Shown here: piece by piece, positions 1 to 13,000 of the stretch
How positions within the stretch are numbered: the first letter of the stretch is position 1
Layout: each line of letters starts with the position of its first letter
Origin: Silene conica
Taxonomy: Eukaryota; Streptophyta; Magnoliopsida; Caryophyllales; Caryophyllaceae
Assembly (NCBI GenBank): GCA_029255685.2
Contig: CM055313.2
Span: 70,968,641 to 71,032,640, forward strand
DNA length: 64,000 bases
Direction: 5' to 3'
The notes under the pieces: generated by a model
Databases searched by the model: none
Seen by the model: only the letters and a program-made list of their open reading frames with translations
What the model was told of the DNA's origin: nothing
Position numbers and translations under genes: made by a program

Positions 1-282
1 TTTCCAAAAGTCACTTATACTCAGAATTCTCATAACATACTTATCACAGTATGCTTATCACTTACACCACCTCCTATTCTACCCTTTTCTCTCGTATATG
101 CACTCTTGGTTCCCGGGTAAAACTGATAGGGCCTATGGTTCGGTGTGAGGGGGCCCCAGACTCATACTTTGCCTTTAGTGTGCTCCTAAAAGTCCTATCC
201 CGGGGTTCATTTTATTTAGACTCTCCTACATTCATTGGGTTCATTAGGTTAGGCCTGAGGATCGTTCGCTCTGATACCACTT
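1..282 (-). mobile_element. Gypsy element internal leader with primer binding site
   Basis: On the minus strand, positions 279-268 read TGGTATCAGAGC, the standard plant retrotransposon primer binding site complementary to the initiator-Met tRNA 3' end. It lies 3 bases inside the LTR end at 283. The rest of this stretch is the untranslated leader, and a diverged copy lies at 7000-7219 next to the second LTR of the same family. The gag-pol body would lie left of the window. The short open frame at 51-287 matches no family I recognise and is not called as a gene. Confidence 0.7.
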
Positions 283-688
283 TGTAACACCCCCATTTAT
301 TTAAGGGCCTGAACTAGGACTCCTCAGATAAATAAAGGTGTTACCATCTCGGTTTCCCGAGGCAGTAGATACAAAGGAAGATAAACAGTACTTTAAATTA
401 ACTTTAAACTCAAAACGTGTTCTTACATAACCAAAATATAAAACTGTTCTGATCAAAATAAAAGTACAACTCATAGACTGCTATTACGTGGTCTAGACTC
501 TAGGCAGGTCCGGGTCCATGCTTCTCCCGTCCCTAAGCTCCCACAGTGTTTAACCTGTCAATCTGCTCCCCAATAAATTGGTTCATCACAGGTGATCACG
601 AATACACAGGGTCAACCACGAGGTTGAGTAGAGTAAAACTGTAAACAAACCATATTACTAAAATAGAAAGTCGATCATCTCCACTCCG

Positions 689-823
689 AATCACAAGACC
701 CAATATCTCCGCACCAATCACAAGACCCATTATCTCCACACCAATCATAAGACCCATTATCTCCGCACCAATCACAAGACCCATTATCTCCGCACCAATC
801 ACAAGACCCATTATCTCCGCACC
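689..823. repeat. 27-bp minisatellite, five copies
   Basis: Five head-to-tail units of exactly 27 bp start at 689, 716, 743, 770 and 797. The unit contains AATCACAAGACCCATTATCT and differs by 0 to 2 bases between copies. The period is a multiple of three, so the minus strand reads as a short repetitive peptide with no stop, but no coding function is supported. It lies inside LTR A and is absent from the sister LTR at 7220. Confidence 0.9.
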
Positions 824-2795
824 ATCGTTATCACAGTATGATATAAATGCACAGTATAAACATCACATGATAATATATAACAAATATGCTTAACAACAAT
901 TATGAACGGTTTGCACATCATCATATATCAGAAGTCTCCCCTACCTCAAAATGCAGAAGAAATGATAACTGCGCGACTGCTTCTAAAAATGCTCCACACG
1001 GAAACTTCCACCTAAATAAGTATTACTTTAATTAATACTTTCCTAATGCTCGTAATACATGTACTCACTCTATTTATAGACACTTCCTATATTTAGAAAG
1101 CTTCCCAACAACCGAGTTACCCAAAATAGTAACTTTCTAAATATAGTAGCTTCTAAAAATAGCAACTCCTAAAAATAAATAAACACTTGGGTTTTGAAAT
1201 TCAAATCTAAATCTTTACCATAAATAAAATGCTATACCATAAATACTAATTATATTTGCCATAAATAATATATTACATCATAATAACAAATATCCTAAAA
1301 CCAAATAAAATAGAAATAATAAAAATAGTAATAATGTTAATAATAATAATAATAATAATAATCTATATAAAATTATATAAGAAGAACCACTGCACATGAA
1401 TTTGACACGTGTCACTCTCACATTAAAAAATTTCCCGCCCAAGTTCCATGATATAATATCGATTTTGGAAAATCTTGGAAAAAATATTCTCACTGATTAA
1501 TGTATACAAAATAGGGAATATCTATGTGCAATATTTAATAAATTTAGACTGATATTGAAAATCTAAAATATTCCTATGTATATCGGTGCAAAAATATTCT
1601 ATATAAATTTAGAAGTGTTTAGACTATAAAAATATTCTATATAAATCCGTGCAAAAATATTTTATTTAAATATTCTATAAAAATTATTTTGTATATATCT
1701 TTTAAATTTAGACACTTCTTGGTGCCAATAGACAGCGAGAAATATTATTCAAAGATATTATTCGTGTAATATTAAATTTATCCGTGCAATATTAAAACCT
1801 TAAAAAAAATGTTCTCACATACAAATGTTGGAAAAAATATTCTCACATATAATTAATTACCCGTGCAATATTATTCAAAGATTTAATTAATTAAATGAGA
1901 TCCAAACTACCATTTTAATCGTAACTATAACATATATTTTCAATTCTATAATAGTGTTATTATGTCACGGCTAAATATAAAACTAAGAACTATTTTTAAT
2001 AATTAGCTATGAAGTCATTTACACAAGTGGTATGTTACTGGTCTGTCTTAAAAAAGATTTATTGTTTAATCAAATAGAGACTAATATAAGAGATATTAAA
2101 TAATACAATCTATATATCTATTTATATATTATTATAATAGAGAAACCATTAGACACATAACAGTCATTAGTTAAATATTTTTCCGCTCAGTAATTATTTG
2201 GTTATTTATGATAAAAAAATCATTACATAAATTCTTATTAATATTGATTGTAATTATTATATTAGAGTATTATTATACTCTCTTTTTATGATTTTTTTTA
2301 ATCACATTATCTATATCTATTTATAATTTATTTTTCTTTTTTGATTGTATTGTGTAGATTTTTTATCAGTTTGAATTTACCTGAGTAATTCGACGTCTAC
2401 GGAGTATTCCTCGATCAACAATTTCTTATTTGTAAAGAAGTATTTGTTAATGTAATTTACTTCGGGTCATTTTCGGGCCCGAGTCAGATCAATTCGGATT
2501 TTGGGTCATATTCGGGCGATGTAGTTTGATTCAATTTAAGGTCTCAGGTCAGCCTATTTGCCGATATGTAACAACTATCGTTTTCAAATTGAGATATGTC
2601 AAAAAATAATAGATAGTAAGGGGAAAACCATAATAGTCGGGCAGTGGAAAATAAATAGGAACTTATGAATAAAGATAAAAGCCGAGACCAAATATTACTC
2701 TAAGTCTCCAATTCCAAAAGATGAATTGTCGCCTGACTAATTTTAACATATTGATAACAATATTATTCTGATTTTTCATACGTTTTAAACATTTA

Positions 2796-2860
2796 TCTAT
2801 ATAAAACTAAGAACTATTCAACTATGCATTTCCGTGCAATTTGCACGGGTTCTAAGCTAG
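2796..2860 (+). mobile_element. Helitron 3' terminus (and possible micro-Helitron)
   Basis: A 17-bp hairpin sequence, CCGTGCAATTTGCACGG, sits at 2832-2848, followed by CTAG at 2857-2860 and a T. This is the classic Helitron 3' end, inserted between A and T. A TC start preceded by A lies at 2796, giving only 65 bp. The subterminal motif AAAACTAAGAACTATT occurs both here and at about 1979, so the true 5' end may be near 1972, giving an element of about 0.9 kb. Confidence 0.65.
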
Positions 2861-4116
2861 TAATAATAATAAAACAAAACAGCCGAGAAAACCCAGCAAC
2901 CCGTGATAACCCCCGTGTACAAACACCCCAAGACCACCGTGTCACGCGCCCATCCACCGCCATCAGCCACCACAGCCTGTTCCTAGAACCGCCTTCCACC
3001 AACCCAACCACCAGCAGCCCCCTCGCCGGCTGCCGGTGACCTGAACCAGACACCCAAACCAACCCGACTCCTCGCCCCTCCTTCTGACCAGGCACTCTTT
3101 GACAACCATTCGACACCAAACCAGCCACCGCCAACAACCCCTCTAACCACCAGAACCTTCCCTGGACACCAGACTCGACACCCGGTGGTAGCATTGCACT
3201 GACCTCCCCCGAGTCCTCAATGCTACCACCCCCAAACACCCATGCGCTCACCTGAACACCCATTACAACTGACTTCGACAGAAACACCCCATAAACACCC
3301 CTGACAACCAGCCCTGTAACACCATGACTACACACCACCATAACCCGAGACCACCACCACATGACACCCTCATGAGCCACCAGTTTCAACACCCAAAGAC
3401 CCAAAACAAACGACATACGACTAACACAAAAACTGATTAGAAAAACGCATCAGACCATACCAAAATTGAAAACGTAAACCTCCCTTCCCTGACACCGTGT
3501 TTGACTCCCTTGAAAAACATGTAAAAACAACCACGACACTACATCCATGACCAACATATATTCTCTCTACATTCTAGTATAACATTATATAAAAACATCC
3601 AGAAAATAAAGTGTAACTCTGCTCTTAAACAACGACAAAAATGATGCATAAACTAACGTTACAGGTTTTCGTGGTGTTCATACCCGCTTCTTGGCCAATT
3701 CGAGGTGTCCTAGGACTGCTTACAACCACCGTGCATTGGTTTCTCCTCTTCCCCAAGGTGGCGCCTAGGTTTTGGTGAGGTTAGATCTGTTTTTGAATAA
3801 TGATTAGGTCAACAAAACACCCCCTATATATGGCGGCAGGAAGGGTGTTTTGTGATAAATCTGAGAATTTCCGTGTGGGCTTACCTTGGCACGCTAATTG
3901 AGGCCCACTCAAGGCACTCAATAGGTCCCAAGTTCGACCCTTAGCAACCCCATACTACCAATATTAATATAGGGTACCTAGATCCCCGATTCGAAACCCA
4001 CCTAAGTCTAAATTTTCTCGCACAAAACGAGTGCAAGTAAGCCTATTAACGAACGATTTTATAAAGACAACACTATCGCTTATTCACGACAAGCCCCAAA
4101 ATGCGAGGTATTACAG

Positions 4117-4721
4117 TGACAAGTGATTAGGGTTTCCTTTTCTTATTTTTGTACGAGGTATGGGCAGTATAGGGACAATAGGGTTTGATTGTGTTTTTGG
4201 ATATCGATGGATATATTAATGAAGTACATGTCGATGGGTGTTGTAGACTAGTTAGGGTTTTCGGTTCTCATAATCTATTCGAGCCCAAAACCATCACGTT
4301 TCTCAAGGTCTTACACGCCGTTCCTGACTCGTAATTTAAAATAACGAGTACGCGTAAATTATTTATAGTAATTAAATTATGTACTTTAGTATTAGTAATT
4401 ATTAATTAAATAATTTAAAAGGATATAAAATTATTAGCACTTATATAAAATAATAAAACAAGTATGTTTGAGGAATAAATATAAAATTATAATATATTTA
4501 GTTATAAATATATTACCAAAATTAAAGGAACGGATGAAATGTCATTTTATGAAATGATCATCAAATATAAAATAATTATGAAATACGAAATAATCGTAGA
4601 AATACGATTTATAAAATAATAACAGTTTACCTAAAAATACTTTATAAAGATTCCATTTGAAATACTTGTATAAAACATGGTTTGACTGCCGTTGATCGAG
4701 GCTAATATACGGGGTATTACA
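4117..4721 (-). mobile_element. 605-bp LTR (LTR B1), 3' LTR of a minus-strand Gypsy element
   Basis: The termini in minus sense are TGTAATACCCCG and CACTTGTCA. A polypurine tract (AAGGAGGGAAGAC in minus sense) lies directly upstream at 4722-4734, preceded by the GGGACGAAGTTC motif common at the end of Gypsy pol transcripts, so this is a 3' LTR. An almost identical copy of exactly the same length lies at 9488-10092. I count three substitutions between them, so the insertion is recent. Confidence 0.85.
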
Positions 4722-5075
4722 GTCTTCCCTCCTTAAAATGAACTTCGTCCCGAAGTTCGCCACCCCGTAACCATAAAAAAACACCCCCATAAGCATAAGG
4801 CAACCACAAGTAGCACATATACATAAGCTCTAAAACGCGAAGTGTTACATTCTATCCCCCTTAAGAAACTTTGTCCCCAAAGTTTAACATACAACAGAAG
4901 TACATGACACCTACAGAATCGCAACATTGACCGAACATAGCAAATTAAAACAGCAGACTCCATGCATGGTCAATCTCATTCAACCAATCATAACATACCA
5001 CTTAGCCAGATCGTAACCCATCAAGATTTTACAATCCTATCCTCCTTAAAACATGGTTACGTCCCCGTAACCCCA
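4722..5075 (-). other. Three successive polypurine-tract/LTR-junction motifs
   Basis: In minus sense three related modules follow one another. The one at 4722-4750 reads GGGACGAAGTTC then AAGGAGGGAAGAC. The one at about 4848-4885 reads GGGGACAAAGTTTC then TTAAGGGGGATAGAATG, followed by TGTAACAC. The one at about 5037-5070 reads GGGGACGTAACC then TTTTAAGGAGGATAGGATTG. Each is the sequence normally found just before a Gypsy 3' LTR. This suggests stacked 3' ends left by nested or rearranged elements. Confidence 0.55.
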
Positions 5076-6999
5076 TTATAAAACCTCACAGTCAATGTTC
5101 AAGAAAATCGCCAAAACAACAGTCACAATCATCGGATACGTTAAGTACTCTACATTGGGCAACTAGAATCCGGCTTTTAAAGCAACAAAACATATTTGTC
5201 AATTTCATGCTACGCAATAAAACAATATCAAGGTAACTAACACCTATACCCTTGGAAATCTTGACACAACCTTTACACATTTACACCAATGTAGACAATT
5301 AGCTAACTCATGGTTCATATTTGACGATTTAAACCCTTTTATATTAGTATTCACATTATAGAAGTAAAATTCATATTTCTACACATTGGCTTAGAGAAAA
5401 ACAATAGGAAAAAAAATTCAAGCAATGTAATAGCGTCTGTATAATGGAAACTACTTTATATGAGACTCACCAAAATAAGCAAGGTCATATTATCATATAA
5501 CAATGTTCATATTCACATCATATGCCAATTGTTCATGTTACTAAAGCCATATCAGAGTATTACATGGTTACATCACATAATGCATATTTGATTAAACTTT
5601 TATATCTACGACTTTACCATTTCAACAATCATATATCACGCAACAATTTCCAAAAATCATAATTAAATAACCGCTTAGCTATTTTGCGAGATATTATAGT
5701 TTTTAGAGGATATAAGGAATTAACTAATCATAGCAAAGAGAATCAAATGCAAAGCTTAAGGTAATTTTTTTATAACAATTTTTACAACTCAGTTGGTCTG
5801 AACAAAAACTTTACAGCAATTAAACATAAAATTGAGCAACTTGCAAACAAAATCACCATTAAATAATGACTCGTTAAGATTTTACGTGGCTTATCATTTT
5901 GAAAACGTGGTTGATTATTCTAAACAGTGGAGTTGGAATTATGCATAAGCAATTAATACGTTTTAAATGGTTTCTTTTGCAAAAACATGAGTCAAAACAG
6001 AACTGTGCAGTAACAATTTGGGCATTGTCAACTAAAATATTTATTTCTCACAAAATATAACTTGTATACACATGAAACCAAGAGCATTGGGAAGTTAACT
6101 CAAAAGGTTATCATACATAAAATTTTCACATTCATATAGATAACACATTTTAAATGGTAGGCCGTACAAACAAGGTAACATTCTGGAAATTTATTAAAAA
6201 AACATTTCTTTGTTCCTTAAAATCACTTCACATTATCACATTTAAATACAACCATTCTTCTTCCAACACATGTTGACATATCATTTGAAGCATTGAAATT
6301 ACATTGCACCATATTAACATGTAATTGCCATCTAAATCAAAACGGTAAAGATTACGAAATCGAAAATAAAATCAACTAAATAACTCAATCATCATGCATG
6401 TATAGGCAATGCAGTAGTTCCTATCCTCGTAACAATCACAATTTATTTAAGTACGTAAATATATCCTAGAATTCACTAAGGTGCCACTTATCAGCAATTC
6501 ATTACACATATCATTTTACTATATCTCTACCTACGGGTTCAGGGATCATATAGCCGCATGCATATCACCAGACATGGATTAATATAACATACAAATCTGA
6601 TCATTCTTCTTCAAATACCAAACAATATATTACATAATTGCAATAGTCATTTAATAACCAGATATCATATAGACATTTCGAATCACCAAAATCATATGAT
6701 CATATCACTCCAAATTATTGTTCAATAAATATACAACCATTCTCTGCAAAATTTCAATTCAATCATTCAGATCAACCAGCATTTTAAGATCAGTCGTATT
6801 CTTCTAATGCACATCGTCATACAAGTCAAGCTTATATTTCAAAGTCATATTCCAATTTTCATGTTCTCAATACTTAGAAGTCATATATATCAACCAACAT
6901 TCAATATCATTATCATGCTTCACAATACAGATCATCAACCATATTTCACATAATAACTTACCTCATCCTTTTCTGCGGAAACGTTAGTACAATATGTAA
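5076..6999. other. AT-rich retrotransposon-derived stretch without genes
   Basis: This is about 1.9 kb of AT-rich sequence with no open frame of recognisable family on either strand and no tandem repeat. From its position between a polypurine tract and a minus-strand leader, it is probably decayed, non-coding internal sequence of the surrounding Gypsy elements. Confidence 0.5.
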
Positions 7000-7219
7000 G
7001 GTCTAACTTTTTATTTTATTCTACCCATTCTCTGCATCACTCAAGGTTTCCAGGTTAGACCGATAGGGCCAGTGGCTTGGTTTGAGGGGGCCCCTAACTC
7101 ATCCCAATCCTGGGGGCTCCTAACAGTTACTAACCTGGGGTTCATTTTATTAGACTCTTTCTACGTTCATTATTATTCATTTGGTTTAGGCCTGAGGATC
7201 GTTCGCTCTGATACCACTT
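7000..7219 (-). mobile_element. Gypsy leader with primer binding site (second copy)
   Basis: Minus-strand TGGTATCAGAGC at 7216-7205 is an initiator-Met tRNA primer binding site, 3 bases from the LTR that begins at 7220. The stretch is alignable with 1-282; for example, both contain GATAGGGCC, GGGGGCCCC and TTAGGCCTGAGGATCGTTCG. It therefore marks a second member of the same family in the same orientation. Confidence 0.7.
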
Positions 7220-8541
7220 TGTAACACCCCCATTTATTTAAGAGCCTTTAGCAAGACATTCTTAAATAAATAGAGCTGTTACCATCTCGGAATGTCCGAG
7301 GTAGTGTATAACAAAGTAAAACAACCAAAGTACTTTATATAAAACTGATAAAATTTAAATTTCTGTTATTACAATTACTGCTCAACGGGAAAAGAAAATA
7401 CAACTGATGACTTCTCTAGATGTGATATAATTCTAAGTCGGTCCAAAGAAACGCATCTCACATTCCTGCCCCAGCTCCTAGCTCATCTGTCTCTGACCTG
7501 CCGAATCTACTCCTCATTCCGGATCATCGTAGGTGTACACGAATACACTGTCAACCTCGCGGTTGAGTAGGGTAACACAATAATTATAATGCAACAATTA
7601 CGATATCAAATTGCAATGATATGCTCGAGCTCAATCTCAATCTCAATTCTCAATCTCAAACTCATACCCTTGCACCAAGCCATACCGAACCTCCCGGTAG
7701 ACTATAATCGGTCGTCACCGAACACCAGCTCAATAGCTGATAAGACACCAGGCCTGGTCTGCAAAACCACCCTGGGCTTTATATCAGAACAATATCTGAC
7801 CATAACTTTCTCAGTAACCAATGCATATGCTATGCTCATGAATGCCACAATATAATTATTTAATCATGCTATCAAATACTGAAATACTCATGCCATTGCC
7901 AATAATCCACAATCCATCCAACCAATATCATTCTTATATAATTCATGCTTGCATCCATCACATACAAGGCAACATCCTTTCATAACACATCACAGAGTAA
8001 ACATCCATTCATATCACTTCATAAAGTATAGTGTCAGTGTATCCTACCTGGATAACAATATAGTCCAAAAGCAAGCCAGCGAGTAAACAGAATAATGTCA
8101 CTTCAAAATCGTCACCTAACAAATATAATATAGGTAATCACTAACTAATACAATAACGCAAATTAATATAATATATCTTTTTTTTATTAACTATTTAAAT
8201 AATATATTACGCATAACGAGACCGTATTAAACTCGACTACCTCAATTAACTTGACTAATCCATCTTTATTACTTTTATAACTAACTTCAATTAAATAACC
8301 GAACATAGAAAACGAACTATTGATAACCGTCACATTCTTGTATAAAATTACTTAACAGCTTGAATCATTACTAACATGAACAATATTACTAATAATGACA
8401 ATCATACTAACAATGATATTATTATCACAATAACAATATTAATAATATTAACAACACTAGTAATAATAATAAGAAGAAGAAGGATAAGTAATAGTAGTAT
8501 TAATAATAATAACATTAATAATCATCATCATCATCATCATC

Positions 8542-8577
<36 letters not shown>

Positions 8578-9342
8578 TAATGATGATAATAATGTTGCAC
8601 ACAGCAAGTCAGCCACTAACATTTCTGAAATCCAAAATCACGCGCAACTAACAGAACCCCCACGAAACACCACCCTCCTGACCACCAACTTCACAACCTT
8701 TTCGACGCCCCTTCCACCGCTTATACCACCACCTCACCACCGTGGTCACCACCTATGCACTATGGCGTACCCATTGACACCAACCACGACTCTTGACACC
8801 ACTCTAACAGCCCTCAAAACCAGTCCCGAAACTCCCTGCCACAACCTCACTTACGATACGTATTTTACCGACCCTCAGTAAACAACCCCTTAACCACCTG
8901 CTAACCCCACCATCACTACAACCAACCACCTCCCACGACACCTCTCATTACCCACGACACCCCGGTGATAACCACCAGGCTTCGACACCACTCTAACACC
9001 TGAAACAATCGCCCAAAAAGGACTGACACACCACCGTGACTCCCCTGTTTCCGCGACTTGAACGGGCTGTTAAAACAGCCTGTTTCGGCCACCACACACC
9101 ACATTACCACCATTAACACAACCTAATAACACCACTACTACCGACACTCATGACCCACGACTAGAATTAGACTAAAACTTGAACGACTAAGCAAAATAAC
9201 GCAAAAGGAATCAAACATGCAAACACGTAAAACAGAAAACAGAGTATGGAATGTGTGTTTCTGTCGACATCTATGGCCCTTGTTATGAGTCACGGTGGTT
9301 CTAGGGTAGTCTAATGATGATACACATGTCGAGGGTGCTACA
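7220..9342 (-). mobile_element. Gypsy LTR (LTR C), about 2.1 kb
   Basis: In minus sense it starts TGTAGCACCCTCG (9342) and ends GGGGGTGTTACA (7220), directly before the primer binding site, so it is a 5' LTR. It shares the inner end with LTR A. The 91-codon frame at 8376-8651 is produced by an AAT/CAT microsatellite. The 8650-9130 stretch is CACC-rich with no credible gene. Confidence 0.6.
8520..8578. repeat. CAT/AAT trinucleotide microsatellite
   Basis: A run of CAT repeats is followed by a run of AAT repeats within LTR C. It accounts for the open frame around it, which translates into poly-His and poly-Asn. Confidence 0.9.
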
Positions 9343-9487
9343 TAGATTACTCTAGGCCTGGTTATACTATCTCAAAGGTCCATTAAGAGCGAGAATAAAC
9401 GTGTTAACTTACATAAACGCAGGAATGAAAACGAAGATGGTGACGATGCGCTGCCTCTCTTTCATGCTCTCCTCCAACCCACGGCTG

Positions 9488-10092
9488 TGACAAGTGATTA
9501 GGGTTTCCTTTTCTTATGTTTGTACGAGGTATGGGCAGTATAGGGACAATAGGGTTTGATTGTGTTTTTGGATATCGATGGATATATTAATGAAGTACAT
9601 GTCGATGGGTGTTGTAGACTAGTTAGGGTTTTCGGTTCTCATAATCTATTCGAGCCCAAAACCATCACGTTTCTCAAGGTCTTACACGCCGTTCCTGACT
9701 CGTAATTTAAAATAACGAGTACGCATAAATTATTTATAGTAATTAAATTATGTACTTTAGTATTAGTAATTATTAATTAAATAATTTAAAAGGATATAAA
9801 ATTATTAGCACTTCTATAAAATAATAAAACAAGTATGTTTGAGGAATAAATATAAAATTATAATATATTTAGTTATAAATATATTACCAAAATTAAAGGA
9901 ACGGATGAAATGTCATTTTATGAAATGATCATCAAATATAAAATAATTATGAAATACGAAATAATCGTAGAAATACGATTTATAAAATAATAACAGTTTA
10001 CCTAAAAATACTTTATAAAGATTCCATTTGAAATACTTGTATAAAACATGGTTTGACTGCCGTTGATCGAGGCTAATATACGGGGTATTACA
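9488..10092 (-). mobile_element. 605-bp LTR (LTR B2)
   Basis: This is the second copy of the 4117-4721 LTR, with the same length and orientation. No recognisable tRNA primer binding site follows it in minus sense (below 9488), and its flanks do not form a matching 5-bp duplication with those of LTR B1. It abuts LINE coding sequence at 10093, reading straight into the endonuclease domain, so it interrupts or caps that LINE. Confidence 0.85.
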
Positions 10093-13000
10093 GTAAGTCT
10101 TTTGATTTTATTTTTCTAGCCGAAACTAAATGTAGTTGTGATGTTTGCTTTAATCTCTTTGGTAGTTATGGGGTTGATAGCTTTAGTGGGGTTGATGCCG
10201 TGGGGGCATCCGGGGGCCTATGGGCTGGTTGGAAAATGACTTCGAGGATGAGCTTGGTCCATCGTTGTACCAATTTTATTATCCTTCAAGTTAATATATG
10301 TAAGGACTTGTCGTGGTATCTCGTGTTGGTTTATGGTGCACCCGTCTTACAAGACCGTGGTCGTGTGCTTGAGGAACTGGAAATTTGGTTCAATCATTTT
10401 GATACCCCCTTTCTTTTGATTGGCGACTTCAATCAAGTCGAATATGTGCACGACAAGCTTAGCTCTAATCAACGCCCAATTGAAGGTGCCTTTGATTTTT
10501 CTCTTTGGAAGTTAAGGAATGAACTCGTGGATATCGCCTATAAAGGCCCTAAATTCACTTGGTGCAACAATTGTAAGGGATCAAAGCGTGTTTATGAACG
10601 GCTTGACAAAGCCCTTGGGTCAAAGGATTGGTTTTTACGCTTTCCTAATGCGGGAATTCATCACTATCCAATACAAATTTCGGATCATGCTCCTATTGAA
10701 TTTTGTCTTGATCTTGTCAAAAACAATCTACGACGGCCTTATAAAGTTGATGCGTGGGCTCTTGATCATGAGGAATGCATTGAGGCAATCAAGGATGCGT
10801 GGAAGGAGGATGTAAGAGGATCCGCAGCTTTTAGGCTATCTCGTAAATTGGCTTCGGCTAGGACTACCATTAAGAATTGGGCCTTGACTAAGGCAAAGAA
10901 ATGGAAAGGCAAATGGGAGGAACTGGATCAAAATCTAATCGAAGGTTTGGAGGCTGATCTTAATGGAGAAGGTAAATTTTCTTATGACCAGGCTAATGAA
11001 GAAATGAAAAACTTCGCTAAAGCTACTGGGATTTTTTGGAAGCAACGGGCCAAGATTCAATGGATCTAGGAAGGTGATGCTTGTACGAAATACTTCTTTA
11101 ACTGGGTTAAAGGCCGTGCGGGAAGGAACTTTATTCATGGGCTCAAGAATGAGAGGGGGGAATGGATTTTTGATAATCACAAAATCGGCGACCTCTTTCA
11201 AACCTCCTTTCAAAATGTTTTTCGTTCAGATGATGTTGGGTCAATCTCTAGGGATTTGTCGTCTTTTGATGAACTCCTTCAGAAAATTCCGACTCAGGTT
11301 CCCTCCGATGAGGCGGATTGGCTGAATCGACCGTTCACTGCTAAAGAGGTTCGTAAAGCAATCTTCCAAATGGGCCCGCATAAATCTCCAGGACCGAATG
11401 GTATGCCTGCTACTTTCTATAAAAAAAAACTGGTTTTTTTATAAAATCTGATGTGACTCGGGCTGTTCTTTCTATTCTTAACTCGGGATCTGTGCTTAAA
11501 GAGCTCAACCGAACTCAGATTGCTCTTATCCCAAAATCTGAGTCGCCTGAGAAAGTCTCCGACTTTCGTCCGATTAGCCTCTGTAATGTTATTATGCGGG
11601 TTGTCACCAAATGTATCGCCTCCAGAATGAGTCGGGTTATGAGTGCTATCATTGGTGAAGAGCAAAATGCCTTTGTTCCAGGACGACAAATAAGTGCTAA
11701 TATCCTCCTGGCGCATGATCTTATCCATAATATTAATCGTCATAAGACGGGAACACATGGGCTTTGCGCTTTCAAAGCTGATATGAGTAAGGCCTTTGAT
11801 CCCATCAGGTGGGATTTCCTGCATGCCACTCTCCTGCATTTTGGATTTCCCGAACGATTTGTTGATCTCATCATGAATTGTGTCACAACGGTAAGTTACG
11901 AGATTTTGTTGAATGGGGCGCCTCTTCAACAGTTCAAACCCAATTGTGGCTTACGACAAGGCGACCCTCTATCACTTTTTCTCTTCATTCTTTGCATGGA
12001 GGTTATGGCAGGAAGCTTGAAACATCTCATGTCTTCTGGTAAGATTGAAGGGATCAGAATGTGTCGAGGGGCCGATCCCATATTGGGTCTTTTGTTTGCT
12101 GATGACTCGGTCTTTTTCTTTAAAAACCATGGGGAAGCGGTGATTCATCTTCAAGCTGCCTTATCAGCCTACTGTGAAGCATCAGGACAGATGATAAACC
12201 CTGAGAAATCGGGTATCATTTTTAGTCCAAACACCACTCTGGCATCCGCTCAGTTGTCTCTTCAGGTCCTTGGCATTAGAAATAACAAGGGCTTTGGCAA
12301 ATATCTTGGACTCCCTACGGACTTTCAGCAATCCAAAAAGGGTATCTTTGGGGCGCTAATTGAATTTGTTGCTCAACGCATTTCTTCTAGGAATTGGATT
12401 TTTCTGTCTCCTTCGGGGCGTCTTACTCTTATTGCATCTGTCCTCTCCAACCTTTCAAATTTCTTTCTATCGGTGTTCAAAATACCGGTAAGAGTGGCAA
12501 AAAAGATTCAATCTCTTTTGGCACATTTTTGGTGGGCCGGATGTCGTCAAGGGAGAAAAATGCATTGGTGTAGCACGAATTTCTTATCGCTTCCTAAGTC
12601 ATGTGGAGGACTGGGTATTCGAAATATCATTTGTCTTAATAAGGCCCTACTTGCCAAACATGGGTGGCGGCTAATGTCGGGGGAAGACTCTCTTTTCTGT
12701 AGATGTTTCCGAAGAAGACTCTTTGGTATCAATGATTTTAATTCAAGGAATAATTTGAGGAAAGGTGGGAATTTCTCTTGGGGAGCCCGCAATATCTGTT
12801 TTGGGCTCGATCTTATCATGGAAAACTTCAGTTGGAAGCCAGGACTCAACTCGGAGCTTAACATTTGGGACACGAGGTGGGTCAACGGGGATTATCCTGA
12901 ACCATGGGATAGTCTTCTGGATTCTGAGTTCTTCCATCTTAGAATTCTTCGGGTTAAGGATCTTGTTTTTCCCGATGGATCTTGGCGATCTGATCTTGTT

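Larger units (their letters stand above)
283..4115 (-). mobile_element. Long Gypsy-type LTR (LTR A) with nested insertions
   Basis: The right-hand end in minus sense is TGTAATACCTCG and the end next to the primer binding site is GGGGGTGTTACA, so it has TG...CA LTR termini. The inner end and adjoining leader resemble those of the LTR at 7220-9342. The first about 560 bases are clearly related between the two LTRs, as is the CACC-rich middle (2880-3420 here, 8650-9130 there). At 3.8 kb it is longer than the related LTR, and a Helitron end and AT-rich DNA sit inside, so nested insertions are likely. The outer boundary is inferred only from the TG terminus abutting the next LTR. The 200-codon minus frame at 2814-3416 is a low-complexity by-product of the CACC-rich sequence. 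Confidence 0.45.

Noticed and set aside
596-811. Repetitive peptide frame on minus strand
   Set aside because: The 27-bp minisatellite has a period divisible by three and therefore stays open; no other coding evidence.
2814-3416. 200-codon minus-strand open frame
   Set aside because: Low-complexity translation of CACC-rich LTR sequence; no domain, and codon content follows the repeat composition.
8376-8651. Plus-strand frame with poly-His and poly-Asn
   Set aside because: Entirely produced by CAT/AAT microsatellite DNA within an LTR.
11417-11929. 170-codon minus-strand frame within the LINE
   Set aside because: Antisense shadow of the reverse transcriptase domain.
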